From Sipunculus nudus (lineage: Eukaryota > Annelida > Sipuncula > Golfingiida > Sipunculidae), in NCBI GenBank assembly GCA_026874595.1, contig CM049311.1:70540453-70604452 (forward strand): a stretch of DNA of 64,000 bases. The letters run 5' to 3'. Numbering within the stretch: the stretch's first letter is position 1; every line of letters begins with the position of its first letter. A program made the translations under genes and the position numbers. Below the pieces are notes generated by a model. The model saw only the letters and a list, made by a program, of their open reading frames with translations, searched no databases and was not told where the DNA came from. Of the stretch, positions 1-12,046 are shown piece by piece.

Positions 1-445
1 TTTAAATCATTTAAAATATAAGCAAATAATAAAGGGAAACTGCATATAATGACAGATGTTTTAGTAAATTAGTTGATAAAGACATATATATAGTGAAAGG
101 TGACATTAAAGGCAGATCTGGTAAATAATGGTAACAATAATGGTATGGATTCCAAAAAGAAACTTGCAAAATGGAAAGGTTGGGAAAACATGAGTACATT
201 TATTTTACATTTACTGTACTTTTACAGTGCTTCATGGACTGTACTAATAAGCATATCTTAAGCAATTATTTCAAAGAGTAGCCATGCAGGGTTATTTTTT
301 TTTAAATTAACTGGTGCAACTTTTCATCAGAATTATCAGAATGACTGTGCAGATTATTTTATAGCATTTTCTCACCATAAAATTCATCAATAAATAGGAA
401 TATTAAAACATAACTGTTGTAAAAGTAAATAGCATTACCAGCCTT
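1..445. other. unique A+T-rich DNA
   Basis: I see no exon-like segment, repeat or RNA gene here. Short open frames occur but have no codon or splice support. Confidence 0.6.
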
Positions 446-981
446 TGTCCCACCCGTAATGGTCCTCCAAAGACATTCTTTTGGCAAATTTGACAAATTA
501 CCCATTTTAAATTCTATAAAGAAATATACTGTGCCTTGATTTTCAATAGTCCATGGCATATTTAAGGTTTGTGACTTATTTTATTGTCTTATTTGTGTAT
601 AAATTTCATGTTAATAATAATTAAAACTACATTTCTATCAAATATGTCCCACCTGTAACACTTTTTATCTAAAAATATTTTATAGTAAGACTATTGAGTT
701 GAACTTATTCTACCTATCAGGTGTCTCATTGCCTCAGGTACATGCAAGTTGAAAGAAGGTTCCCATCAAGTAAAACCTGGGACCAGCAAGGTGGAACACT
801 GTGTGTGTTACGGGTGGGACAGATTATGATGACTTTGTAATATTGATTTATCATTATCTAACCATGGAGGAACGTGGGAGCTGGGAGATTTCTGAGATAA
901 GTATACCAGATTATGTACATGTATAAAAGATAAATAATTAAGATTTCTATTACAATAAATGTTGGTGTTATGGGTGGGACA
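446..981. repeat. four copies of a TGTCCCACCYGTAACAC motif in mirrored orientation
   Basis: Related 15-17 bp motifs lie at 446-460 (TGTCCCACCCGTAAT), 645-661 (TGTCCCACCTGTAACAC), 805-821 (GTGTTACGGGTGGGACA) and 965-981 (GTGTTATGGGTGGGACA). The first two are in one orientation and the last two in the reverse complement. The pair at 645 and 965 could be the short terminal inverted repeats of an element of about 337 bp; the pair at 446 and 805 could be those of an overlapping one. This may be a small non-autonomous inverted-repeat element or nested copies of it. No transposase is present. The function is unknown. Confidence 0.5.
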
Positions 982-2584
982 TAAATGTACAGAAATATTG
1001 CAACTGGCCCGTATTAGTTTTTTTTGGCCAAAGTCAGTCAGGGCATCTTCTGATTGACATGTGTTGTGCCTCTGCAATGCACACAGCCCCACGTGCTGTG
1101 TTTAAATTGACACCTGTGATCGCGCCCACCTTACTATTTTTATCACTTGTTTACAGGAGTAAGCAAACAGTTTCAAGGCAATATATTTGCATGTACAGAT
1201 TTATTTTAAAGGGCAGCAGCTATTTTCTATGTTAATTCAATATGCTTTATAGGTGATTGGTCCCCTTTTAAACTTATTTTACAAGAGAAATAGTTGTTTT
1301 ATATGATCTACAAAACTGTTCACCTGTATTTCAACACTCTCCAGTTTACTCTAAATTTGAAGATTTGTCATTAAGCTGAACCCTGAAACTTTCAAATGAC
1401 TGGATGCATGTTAATGCAATACCAAGTACAATATGGCTTATGATGAATATAAATTTGAGGAACAAAAACTTTCTGAATTCTAATTTGCCTCTGATATATC
1501 ATATAAGGGCCTGGTGTAATTGTTCTGTTACCCTCAAGAGCAGGTATAACACACACTGCCATTCTGAAAATTAAGGTAAAAAAATATACAAAATGAAATA
1601 TAAATTTCACACTGATGTTAACATGTACAATTTTTTTAAAGGTAATCTGCAGTGTCATGAGGAGTGAAATCTTCTAAATTTTAAAAACAAAATCTATGAC
1701 AGATTGGCAAAAAGGTCAACACAGAAAATTCATCTTGTTTGTGTGTCTACTTACTTTCAGTTTCAGTAACCATGTTCCTTATTTGCACTCTGTATTTCTT
1801 TGCCATTTAAATACAACACAACTTGTATGCACCCATGCGCAGAAGCAGACCATATACAGCTAATGAGCTTAACCACACACTCTTTGAAACTGATGTAAAC
1901 TAAACCTTTCCCAAAGAATCTTCTTTGGTTCTCTGGTGTCATGTTTCCAAGGTTGGCTTTGAAAAAGGGCTTCTCAGCCTGGAGGGAAACATGACAAGAG
2001 GTCTTATGATAAGTACACCAGACAGAACTAAATAGAGTTAAAAATGGTCATAAAATACTTTTTTGTGGAAGCAGCTGGTACAAACAGGTCTTATACACAA
2101 TTGTCAAGGATGGAGTCCTTAGAATGAGTTTACTAGAAGCCATAGGCTCATCATCAGCTCATCATACGATGAAAGACACAGAACATACCTGTCCTGGGCA
2201 GTTGTTTACCACAAAAGAACACCATAGTTCTTTCAGATGAAAGGGCATCAGATTTCTTCTGCTTAAATAACCACCACCTTCTTCACAAACTATTCATTCT
2301 TTCATTCTTTCATTCATACATTAAGCATTGTAGCTGACTCAAGACTTGTTGAAGCTTACCTAGGAGTCTTTGAATGCAAGCAATTACAGTGACTGAATAG
2401 TCTAAAATTCATCTCCCATAGCTGACCTATGAGTTCTTAAAAAACAGGTATTCTGACAAGTGACGTCCTTTAGCTTAACATTTACCTGTAACAGCTAACC
2501 TGCAATATTCTTGAATACTAAGATTAGTAGGGGCTCAGCATTTTCAATTCTTAACACTAACTTTAATAGTAAATGAAACCATAC
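982..2584. other. unique A+T-rich DNA
   Basis: Nothing gene-like is supported. A short TTCATTC-type tandem lies near 2293-2320. The stretch at 1820-1990 is slightly less A+T rich but shows no splice-bounded open frame. Confidence 0.5.
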
Positions 2585-2640
2585 CCTGTGGCATAGTGGT
2601 TGAGTGTTGGTGTACTGGTCAGGTAAAATTACCATTCACC
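2585..2640 (+). repeat. possible tRNA-like (SINE head) fragment
   Basis: GTGGCATAGTGGTTGAGTG resembles the box A region of tRNA-derived SINEs. No convincing box B (GGTTCRANTCC) follows at the right distance, so at best this is a truncated SINE head. Low confidence. Confidence 0.2.
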
Positions 2641-2710
2641 CAGTCTTTAAATAACCAGTAAATTATCTGAGACCTATTCTTTCTGAAACAGGGGTTTCCC
2701 TCAATATGAT

Positions 2711-3235
2711 CTTGGCATGAGTGGTAAAGCAGAGCTGAAGAGTGAAGAAGACTTTGGAGTGTAGAAGACTTGAGGAGTGGAGTAAACTTGAGGAATTGAG
2801 AAGACAAGTTTAGAGAAGACTGAGGAATGGAGACAATAAAGAAGTGGAAAAGACAGAGCAGTAGAGAAGAATGAAGAGTGGAGAAGACTATAGGAGTGGA
2901 GGAGACCAGATATGAAGAGACTGAGGAATGGAGATGACATAGGAGTTGAAAAGACAGAGGAGAGGAAAAGACAGGAGTGGAAAGGACTTGAAGAGTGGAG
3001 ATGACTTGAGGAGTAGAGGAGACCAGATTAGAGAAGACTGAATAACAGAAAAGTCAGAGGGATGGAGAAAACTTGAGTGGAAGAGACAAGACAAGAGAAG
3101 ACTGAAGAGTGGAGAAAACTGAGGAATGGAGAGACTGAGAAGAAGAGAAGACTTGAGGAATGGAGAAGACTTGAAGAATGAAAAAGACTTGATAAGTGGA
3201 GAAGACAGAGCAGTGGAGAAGGCTGTGCCACAAGT
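2711..3235. repeat. purine-rich minisatellite, GAGTGGAGAAGACTTGAG-like unit
   Basis: About 520 bp of imperfect tandem repeats of roughly 18-21 bp built on GAGAAGACT, GAGGAATGGA and GTGGAGAAGAC. The plus strand is almost entirely A and G with few pyrimidines. The opposite strand gives serine/leucine/phenylalanine-rich open frames up to 120 codons, which are a by-product of the repeat. Such purine-pyrimidine asymmetry can favour triplex formation. Confidence 0.85.
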
Positions 3236-6035
3236 ACAAGGAGATCTCAATAGGGGGCATTGATGTCCCAGTGTATTTTTATAGTGCTTGGTGACTCAGG
3301 TTGACAGCTGGAAGAGCTCCTTGTATAAATGTATTGCTGCACATGTTAGGAAGCTACCAGACCAGCACAACCTCTAATGAATCCTGGATAAGATATAACT
3401 AAAAAGTCTGAAGTTTAGGTATACTAATAAATATAGTAATTAAGTTAGCATTAAACAAGGGTTGTCAGTTCAGCCACTAAAATAGAAGTATACTAATAAA
3501 ATGATTAAGTGAATAAAATCTAACTTTGAAAAGTAAAAACATTGATCCAGTTCAACAATGTCTGTCCATCAGACACGGAACATAGATACAATATAAGAAT
3601 CCAAAATAGGACTGACAAGAGAACAAGCAGAGGTCCAATGACCAAGTCTATTTTCCTATGTTAAAATTTTACAGATCATGACCTAAGCCATTGTGTTGCA
3701 GAATCACTTGATCCATATTCATCTTTGCTGATCGCCTTTTGTTTGAGTCCTTAAGGCCAATGGTTGTTCATTTATGCCATTCAGGGTTGTGGTAACTGCA
3801 TTTGGGTTATTTATGTTATGAACACCGAAGGCCATTTCCGATAAAATGGATCAGGTGCATTTACCGAAATGATTGCCTATCATCAAAACCATTAACCTAC
3901 GTGCTGGTTTCACGTTCAGGCAAAACAAGGCACTGCATACCACACATACTTAACTTACCTATCACTGCATGGTGCTTATACCCTCTGCTTTGACATTAAC
4001 ATACGCTTAGCCTGACCAAAAATATACTCAAACAAAAGAGCTTAGAAATCAGAGGAAATCCAGGGAGTGTGAAATCTTGTTTTGAAAGATTCGTGACTTT
4101 AATACCAAAAACTGATAAACAAAAGATTAATCGCCACAAATCTCGTTTTTCTAAAGGCAAACATAAACTTTCAAAGAAGAAAGCTTTGAGCTGAATATTT
4201 AATTTGACTAATCCACTTAGCTAAGCTTCGGAAAAATGTACAGAATTGTCCCTGTTCTCTTACAAACTTCACAGCAAACTAACTGTATGTATGTTTCGGT
4301 AGATGTTAATGCCTCTACTGGGAAATCAAGCCCAAGGTCTGTGTGTATACTCTGTTGTTTTGCAGAAGGCGGGTAAAGGGAGTCTGGTGCTACAGATACA
4401 ATACAATCAAGGTATGAATGATGGCATGCCTTTATGGGAGTATTCATAAAGAATCACTGGCTATCCCATCCACTGACTGCAAATTGTACTTAAACATAAT
4501 TTGTGTTTTTTTTTGCGCTCTGTGCATGTGACATTTTTGTTCAGATAGATATGTCAGGTTTTTACATCTGGTAAACTGGTGAAGTTCTTAGTGTATTAAT
4601 TGTATGATCTTTTTAATGAAAGATTTTAAAAGTTCCCCACAGAAGTAGACTGTGTTGTCCCAGATGAATGTTTTTGACAAAACTCTTTTGTTCCCTTTTA
4701 ATTTTTTTTTTCAATACTGAAATAAGGTTTAGCCTTTTTTCAGGAGTCAAATTTGATCCCATTTTCTGACTTATGCAGTGTATACCATCCTCTCCATTAT
4801 TTTGAATAAGAACCATTAAATCAATGTTTTGTAAATTGAGTACAAGTGTTCTTGCGACATTTACTTAGGTTTTTATCCAGGATTGCCCCTATTCTGTGCA
4901 GATCCCTTGACCTAACTATCAAGAGATTTTTTAAAGTGACTACTCCCAGCAATTTTTTTTAATTCAAGATTTAAACTATTCCTTGAGGCAAATTTTAAAT
5001 TTTAATGACAATATTTCTGTTGTAAGTTTTTAATCTTTCAATCCAGTCTCACGAAAATTTAAGTTATTATCTGAGATGTTCTTGTTGTTTCCTCAACCCT
5101 CATTCAGTATCAAAAGACACAATTGTTTTCTTAAACCATGTGAATGATGCATTATTATTAAGCCTTCTGGATTAAGTTTTATATGCAAGTTTTATATGAA
5201 TAAAACCAAGTCATAACCTTACATCAAGATGCATCTCTAATGTTCTATTTAGCCTTTGAGGTGCTGACTTTTTCAAGCCGGGGTTCTTCCGGTCTGTAAT
5301 ATGACACTTAACCACAATTCCACCTACCCACATTACATCAAAAGATAGTGTTGCATGTCCCTGAAAGAATCTAATGCAAACTGCTATGTTGTCCTTGGCT
5401 ATATTTCTATCTGCCAAATCATTTATATCATTTACATCCACAATATACTCTCAAGAACAGAAGTAAATGAAATACAACATTCATGCTTTACTGAAAAAAA
5501 TTACTAATGTTACAGAGTAGTCCATAAAATAACTTATTCAACTTGGGTCCAAAAAGGAGAGGCCTGATGTAATTATTTCCAAGTTTTATCAACACTCTGC
5601 TTGCCTTCTTTTTAGAATACTGAGGTAGAGTTTTCAAATCTATGGTCAGTGAAAAAAGTGATTGTGTCAATACCAAAAAATTTATGTATAATATTGGCCG
5701 CATTAGGATAAGACTGTCACACAAAAACTCTGCATGACCACCAGTGAACCCTAGTGACTTGTTGTGTGACTTAATTGTTAAGACCTGTAGTATAATCAGC
5801 ATGAGGCTGCCTGTGGGAAGTTCAGACGACTGTGTGCCCCTGCTTAAAAACTACTTAAATTAGCTATAACTACTCATGACAACATGACTACACTAGTAAC
5901 TGGGAGGTTTTTTTGGAAGATGAAGACCTCCATATGACCAATTTTCCTCCTGCCATCATTCATGGCCATCAAAGATCACCAATGACTTATTGTATGACTC
6001 TTTTACAATTTTCCCTGACTTCCTATAATTGCAGG
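3236..6035. other. unique A+T-rich DNA
   Basis: I see no supported gene or repeat. A 104-codon minus-strand open frame at 5488-5802 has no flanking splice signals, no recognisable domain and a length expected by chance in DNA of this composition. Confidence 0.5.
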
Positions 6036-6040
6036 CTATA

Positions 6041-7222
6041 ACAAGGGATCCATGGGTCATGGCGCTCAGCTGATCGTGATTGGACTATAAATGTTTCTCC
6101 ACTTTGATACTATATCGAGTTGATAAAGCTTAAGAATATCATGGACATGTTGGGCTATTGTAAAGGAATGTAATGTAATATGTGAGTAACTGATAAATTA
6201 AATTACCTGACTGATGGATTAATATAGTAAAATATAGTGGTTTATTTTTTATTTATTTAGGAGGGGTTGAAAATTGTGATATATTTGAGCAAATATGAAT
6301 TCAATGACAGCAGTAATAAGCAGCAGTAGAATGATGATAAGGCTATTTGTTGAAGGATCTAAAGTGTATGGAAGTCTGCAAGCTTTCAATTTGACAGATA
6401 TGATGTTATGATTAACTATGCTGATGAAGGGATTTATGAATTTGTGACTGTATGACACAATATCTCCTTAGTCTTGACAAGGTACATTATATTGATGCCC
6501 ACCACATCTACATATTACACAATATTGACATAATTTTTGGCATGGACATAGATAACAAATAGTTATACAATATATGAAAATATGAATATATCTGATTCAT
6601 ATTGTTCATATTTACTGAGGCTGACATTGGGATGGGGTTCGGAGAAGGAAACAGTGTGGGCAGCAAGGAGGGTTGGATGTAGAGATAGAGGGAGATAGAG
6701 AGAGAGGGATGGAGCATTCAACAGTGCTTAAACACCTGGAAGGTTAAAATCTAAAATATATAAAATATATTCCTGAAAAAAAGTCTCTAGCTGCAGCAAT
6801 TCTCATGTTAGATGAGTAAATATATTTCCTCATTTTTTTTTTAAATTGCATTATATAGTGGCCCATAACTTCAAAATAATACCCAACACTGACCTAAGTT
6901 TTTGTATGTTCATAGAAAATGTATTAAAGAATGTGAATACTTAATAATCAAAAACAGATCAGTGGTTTTGATATTAGGCAGCCTTGTAGTGTAACAATGG
7001 CTTTTTTATGGAAAGCGGAGGTTTTTCATTAATATCTCGAAGGAACGAAGTCCTAATGACCCAATTTTTGGTATGGTAGGAGATTTTGGGGACATGTAAT
7101 GGTATGCAAACTTTTGGAATTGTAGGTCCAACGGTTTCAAAACGTGCCCTGTTAACGGCCGGACGACTGACAAAGGACCACGACTATAGCTCAGTTGACT
7201 TATAGTCAGCTGAGCTAAAAAT
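6041..7222. mobile_element. family-1 dispersed element, copy A (HINE/MITE-like)
   Basis: The left end is AACAAGGGATCCATGGGTCA followed by GCTCAGCTGA at 6064-6073. The right end carries TCAGCTGAGC at 7206-7215, the exact reverse complement of that decamer, followed by TAAAA. The right end also folds as a near-perfect hairpin (7187-7217) with arms TAGCTCAG and CTGAGCTA and an inner GACT/AGTC pair. The last 450 bp match copies B, C and D. There is no coding capacity. Subterminal inverted repeats plus a 3' hairpin fit non-autonomous Helentron-type elements, but that class is inferred; a MITE is the alternative. Confidence 0.6.
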
Positions 7223-8913
7223 CCCATAATTGTTTTCATTTAAATGAATTAAATTGTATATATATTTTGCCAAAGGCTGCCCATTAAACTTCGTGATATT
7301 ATTGTTTAGTTAAAATGAAGTACTGGCCAGATAAAGTAAAAGGAAACTAAAATCATATTTTGGAAAATATTTAAATAATTTAATACAGTTAATTATAAGT
7401 TCAAGAATGACATGGTCCCAAGAAAGAATGTAAAGTAAAAGACTGCATTTCCAGGTATTGTATATTATCACAAAGCTGAACAATGATAAAAAATCAACAA
7501 CTGCAACATCTGTTTCTTCTAGTTGCTCTCTCCTAATCAAAAGTCAGATGACCAATTTTGGACTCAAACTCATTTTATGTATTTCATTATGTCAGAGGAG
7601 CATATAAGATGTGACCAACTTGGCTGCTGTAACTCATCTTTAACTTCTATAGCTTTCTATATGGTGACTGGCTTCTAAAAATGTTTTTGTATAAACTCAT
7701 TATATTTCTGTGTACATTTTCCAGGTCAATCATTCATGAAGGAGCAACTTGGAAGCTCTATAGCTTTGTAGACACTTCGGAAATCAATCAGTCTATTGAT
7801 AGGGTAGTCTTTACTGTTTCTGCACACGAGCGAATGTAAACATGTTTACCGATTCGATACTTCTGCTTATTTTGCTCCCTCACCAGTGTGCAAGTGGCGC
7901 CCTGAACATGTCTCACGGAAATCTCTGGCAAAACATCTAGCAAAACCTTTCTTCTTGTGGCGAGGACTTTATTGATATCAGATATACCATGAAATTGGTA
8001 GTCTTACATCTACTGAAGTTAGGCTGCCAGCTATGGAGGTTTCATGCCCAGACATTTAGTCCCATTCTGTATACATAACTAAATATCTTTCTTTGGCTTT
8101 TCTAAATTTTTCCAGAGCAAAACTAGGAAACTGAATGCTTAAACTGTGAAACATTGAGTGATTATATACACATTGTTTTACATGCTTTCACAGTGACAGA
8201 AATTCCATCTTCAGCTCCTGATCTCTCCAATGCTCTCAGTCAAATGATTTATATAAGAAATGTTCTTTTTTTCTTATTTTCTGTCAGCAAAGTTAATTTC
8301 TGAGTCAATTTAAAAATGTGTATGAAAGTATAAAATCAACTTTTTTTTACCAAGCATCATACATGGAATCTTTGACGGGAATCTGACATGTCTGCTGGTA
8401 TGCCAAGTTTTCCCTGGTCACAAGGAGTTCATAACAAAAGAGTCAAGGGTACATAATTTTTGTTTCATTTTTTCTTCCTTTGATGGTGTTACTTGCTGGC
8501 ATGTGGGCTACAAGATAACTTATGATGTTCAATAATCTAGAAAGACCAGTTTTCCAGAGATGACACTGACAGAAGTGGTGCTAATGGAGACTGACTGCTT
8601 GTCTTTGCTTCACTTATTGAAGTCAAAAGATTACAGCTTGTTCCCTCATGGTTTCCCTCACGTTAATGGTGACTCAATATAAGCTAAACCCCAAGAAATT
8701 ATGGGGCAGTTTGGCTGTTTTGATTTCCCTCAGATCTGCCATATTATATCAGACAAATTTAAAGGAGTCTTCAATTTCTAGTTTTAAGTCCAGCGAAGTC
8801 ATGGCCATGCTTGGAGGCTACAGTTAATATTCAATCATCGACCTTTTCTTTCTTCTTAGAGGAAACTTTCTGAAGTCAAAATGTGAACAGTTCAACCTAA
8901 CTTTTGTGATATC
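7223..8913. other. unique DNA
   Basis: No exon or repeat is supported. The segment 7795-7960 contains several CpG sites and the palindrome at 7836, so it may be regulatory. The rest is featureless. Confidence 0.45.
7836..7849. promoter_or_regulatory. forkhead-like palindrome GTAAACATGTTTAC
   Basis: A perfect 14-bp palindrome made of two GTAAACA half sites, the core bound by FOX proteins. One occurrence in 64 kb of A+T-rich DNA is not surprising, so a function is only a possibility. Confidence 0.25.
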
Positions 8914-8969
8914 AGAGAGGGAGAGAGAAAGAGACAGAGAGAGAAAGAGAAAGAGACAGAGAGAGAAAA
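8914..8969. repeat. (GA)n-type microsatellite
   Basis: Imperfect GAGAGAAAGAGACA repeats over about 55 bp. Confidence 0.9.
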
Positions 8970-10059
8970 ATGTCACTTTCAGCAGTTAAGTATCTCCAAT
9001 GCCATTAAGTTATTATATAGACAAATATTTTTAAAACCAGGAAATGATTCTTTAAGATTTACTGACAGTGGTGATTCTGTAATTTACATTCATGGATCCC
9101 TGGGTCCTATATTTGCAGAAGAAAGTTCAGGGGCACTGGCCCTCGTGGGAGCACAAGACATGAGGTATATAATCATGAAAAAAGACCCAAATAGAGGGAA
9201 CTCCATTCCACTTAAGCCACAGCTATTAAATTTATACCATGGCTATTAAGTTCTTGTGTATCAATAAAGCTGGGTAGTCTAGCTGTGATATATAGGAGAC
9301 CCAACCTTAATGATTTGGATCGGAAAATGAATGGCACAGTCAACAATTTTGTAACACCATACAGTTTGTTTATTATTTGATCTCACAGAGCTAAGAATCC
9401 ATGGGGACAATCTCCATTCAGCTATAAAGCCTGGCTCACACACCCGTTTTTGCACTGTTAGGTAGGGATGGCCTATAACTGACCTGTTTATTGAACAGAT
9501 TGTGCTGGTGTTCTCGAATCAAGTTTATGAGTCCGCCTATAAACCAGACCATAAATCTCTCCAATCTTTGATATGTCATAGATTTCCCTGTTCAGTACAT
9601 GTTTCACTTTGATGTTTCAAAGTTCATGTATCTGCATAAAACTGCTTGTTGGGTTTATCTATTTAGTCCTACATTATTTTCAAATTATCCAGAAGAGAAG
9701 CAAGTTGAACCAACTTAAGAGGAAATCCTAACTCAATAGAAAAGAAACTACCTTGTGGAAATACTTCTAAACATTTCAAATGATCTATGTACAAAAAATG
9801 AAATTATACACAGTCTGTCCAAGACACCCGTGAGGAACTCTATGAGTTGCTGGTCATTCTGACATAAGAATAAAGATAATTCTAACTTTACACAAAGCTG
9901 CATCCTTGAAGTAAATAATCACGGACTGCATATGAATAATTCAAATTACCCAAACCAATGAAAATGAAAAATAGACAAACTACAAAAACTAGAAAAAATA
10001 GCTCATATCTTATTAGGCTTAAAATTATTTTACATTAATTTAACACCAATCCATATTAT
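8970..10059. other. unique A+T-rich DNA
   Basis: Nothing supported beyond background open frames. Confidence 0.5.
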
Positions 10060-10240
10060 AATTGACAGTGGTGCAACTCACAAATGCAAATCCTCTATGG
10101 CTATGCCTTAAAAAAGGCCCATATGTCCTAAGGGGGGTCATTTCCCATATTTTCCCATCAATCATGAGAAAATGACATTGCCATCTATAATAAACTATGT
10201 GACCACACAAAACATGCAGCTTGGTAATATGCTAGAATTG
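10060..10240. repeat. family-3 dispersed repeat, copy 1
   Basis: This shares TTGACAGTGRYRCAACTC-like sequence and the motif TATGTCCTAAGGGGGGTCA with 21945-22165. The order of the motifs is the same in both copies and the spacing similar. Ends are not defined and nothing is coded. Confidence 0.5.
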
Positions 10241-10334
10241 AGAAGGGACTTTCACACTACACATAAAAAGTTATATGTTTTCTGTATTTGATGACAGACA
10301 GGATTGAGACATATTTATGAATTTCATTTACAAC

Positions 10335-10830
10335 AGTACCATTTAAAGGGACAAAATCAGCTTTCTGACCATTATAAACAAAAGGTGATATCCTTTGGAG
10401 CTTCCATAAAAATAGGCCAGAAAACATGGATATCATTTCACACAGGCTGCTTGTTCTGTTTATATCAATATGTTTAAAAATGTTAATAATATGTGGGGGC
10501 CTGCCAAAATAATTGAAAAAAAAATGCAGCAAGGGCATCTGGTAGCAAGTCAGTTAAGCCAGAGCTTTGCAAATGGCATTTTGCAACAAGTGACCTTTCT
10601 ACATCCGCATATATGCAACTTACCACCTTAATTAGGTTACATGTTTTTCCTTGTTTGATAACACTGCTGTGTTTACAAACACGTTGATAAACAAATTCAT
10701 ATATCCTTCACATAGGCCTTTTAAGAATTACCTTTTAACAACCAAAATTACCCTTAGATTTTTATTAATATATATAGAGAGGAAGCTATAAATTCTTTTT
10801 AAAAAAGTAGGTGAATGGTAACCTTTAAAT
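10335..10830. repeat. family-2 dispersed repeat, copy 1
   Basis: About 450-500 bp homologous to 15955-16410 and to the split copy at 27962-28027 plus 29636-30050. Shared landmarks in order are TTTAAAGGG, TTTGGAGCTT, AATAGGCCA, CACACAGGCTG, GCAAGGGCATCTGG, CAGAGCTTTGCAAATGG, GTTTGATAACACTGCTGTG and GAATTACC. No terminal repeats or open frame were recognised. It is an old interspersed repeat of unknown class. Confidence 0.65.
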
Positions 10831-11850
10831 GACAAAAATATCATACCCTTCTAGGCAAAGACACATTTAATGCCAGGAGAAGTGAACATCATGAACAAAA
10901 TCTGTGTACCTTGGTAAATGATGAATGTGAAATCGGGCAGATACATGGACTTGAATGGGAAGATGGTTGCATTACAAATGAAGTTACGTCTTGACACTTG
11001 TCTCCAGTTGCAATCATAGCATGTACAACAATTCATCAGCAGCATGTTGAGGCTGAAAACCTTTTACATTTTAGATGTCGAAATCTTCCACCATCAGTAA
11101 TATGTCACCACTGGAATCTCTGCACAATACGAAGCTATTTTGCCTTCAGTTTTATTATCTGTTCAGACAAAGTTCCTTTGACTTATCTGAGCAGATGGCA
11201 GTTGAAAATGCATTCATGAAAATAAACTCATTTTTTGTCACTCTCTGTACTCCTCTGTACACTCCTCTGTACTTCAATTAGTTAGCAAGGAATGGAAGGA
11301 ACAGGCAACCTTCTGTAAGATGCATAAAGAAAGAGCTAATTGTTTTTAAGCTTTGAGAAAACAATATTCAAAGATGACTGGAAAATGATACTCTTATCAT
11401 GACTTACAGATAATATATGACTAAACATATTATTATATTTAAGCCAGCTACAGACTTCCAGTTAACTAATGACAAACAATTTATAAAATGAAGGCCAACA
11501 ATGGAAACTTCTGACTTTCAGATTGCATGACAGGAAAAGCTGTGGTTCTGACTATGTGATATTCTAATTAACATTACTAGTAGTAGTTTGACTTCAGGAT
11601 CCATGACAAACATGCTGTCTCAAACTGAGAAGAAACTATGATTTGAGATGCAAACAACATAATTAACATGCCATTTTACTGAGAAAACAAAACTTTTCAA
11701 GATCTAGAAATAATAAAAACACAAAATAATGTGTTAAGTAAAGCCATAGGTATGATTTTGAAATAAAAGATAAATAAAATTTGTCACAATACTTCCAGGC
11801 ATGCTATGATTCTGATTTGAAAATATTAAACAGACATGACTGTTTTATTC
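10831..11850. other. unique A+T-rich DNA
   Basis: The only feature is a three-fold CTCTGTACTC/CTCTGTACAC run near 11243-11275. Short overlapping plus-strand open frames at 10998-11281 lack splice or start-site support. Confidence 0.5.
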
Positions 11851-11959
11851 ATGCTCTCTTTCTCTTTCTTCTCTCTCTCTTCCCTCTCTTTATCTCTTTT
11901 ACCCCAGACTCTCTCTCTCTCTCTTTCTATCTCTCTTTCTCTCTTTCTCTTACCCCGGA

Positions 11960-12045
<86 letters not shown>
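11851..12045. repeat. compound (CT)n/(CA)n microsatellite
   Basis: Imperfect CT repeats from about 11855 to 12011 contain two near-identical blocks starting at TTACCCCRGACTCTCTCTC. A pure (CA)n run follows at 12012-12045. The overlapping open frames of up to 124 codons are translations of this repeat. Confidence 0.95.

Positions 12046-12046
<1 letters not shown>

Noticed and set aside
1021-1092. Minus-strand 94-codon frame overlapping 808-1092
   Set aside because: It overlaps the mirrored TGTCCCACC motif set and has no recognisable domain.
2701-3260. Minus-strand open frames up to 120 codons, Ser/Leu/Phe-rich
   Set aside because: Several overlapping frames are open at once because the purine-rich minisatellite lacks stops on the opposite strand.
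3954-4011. Minus-strand AG...GTAAGT segment
   Set aside because: All frames are closed within the segment, so it is not an internal coding exon.
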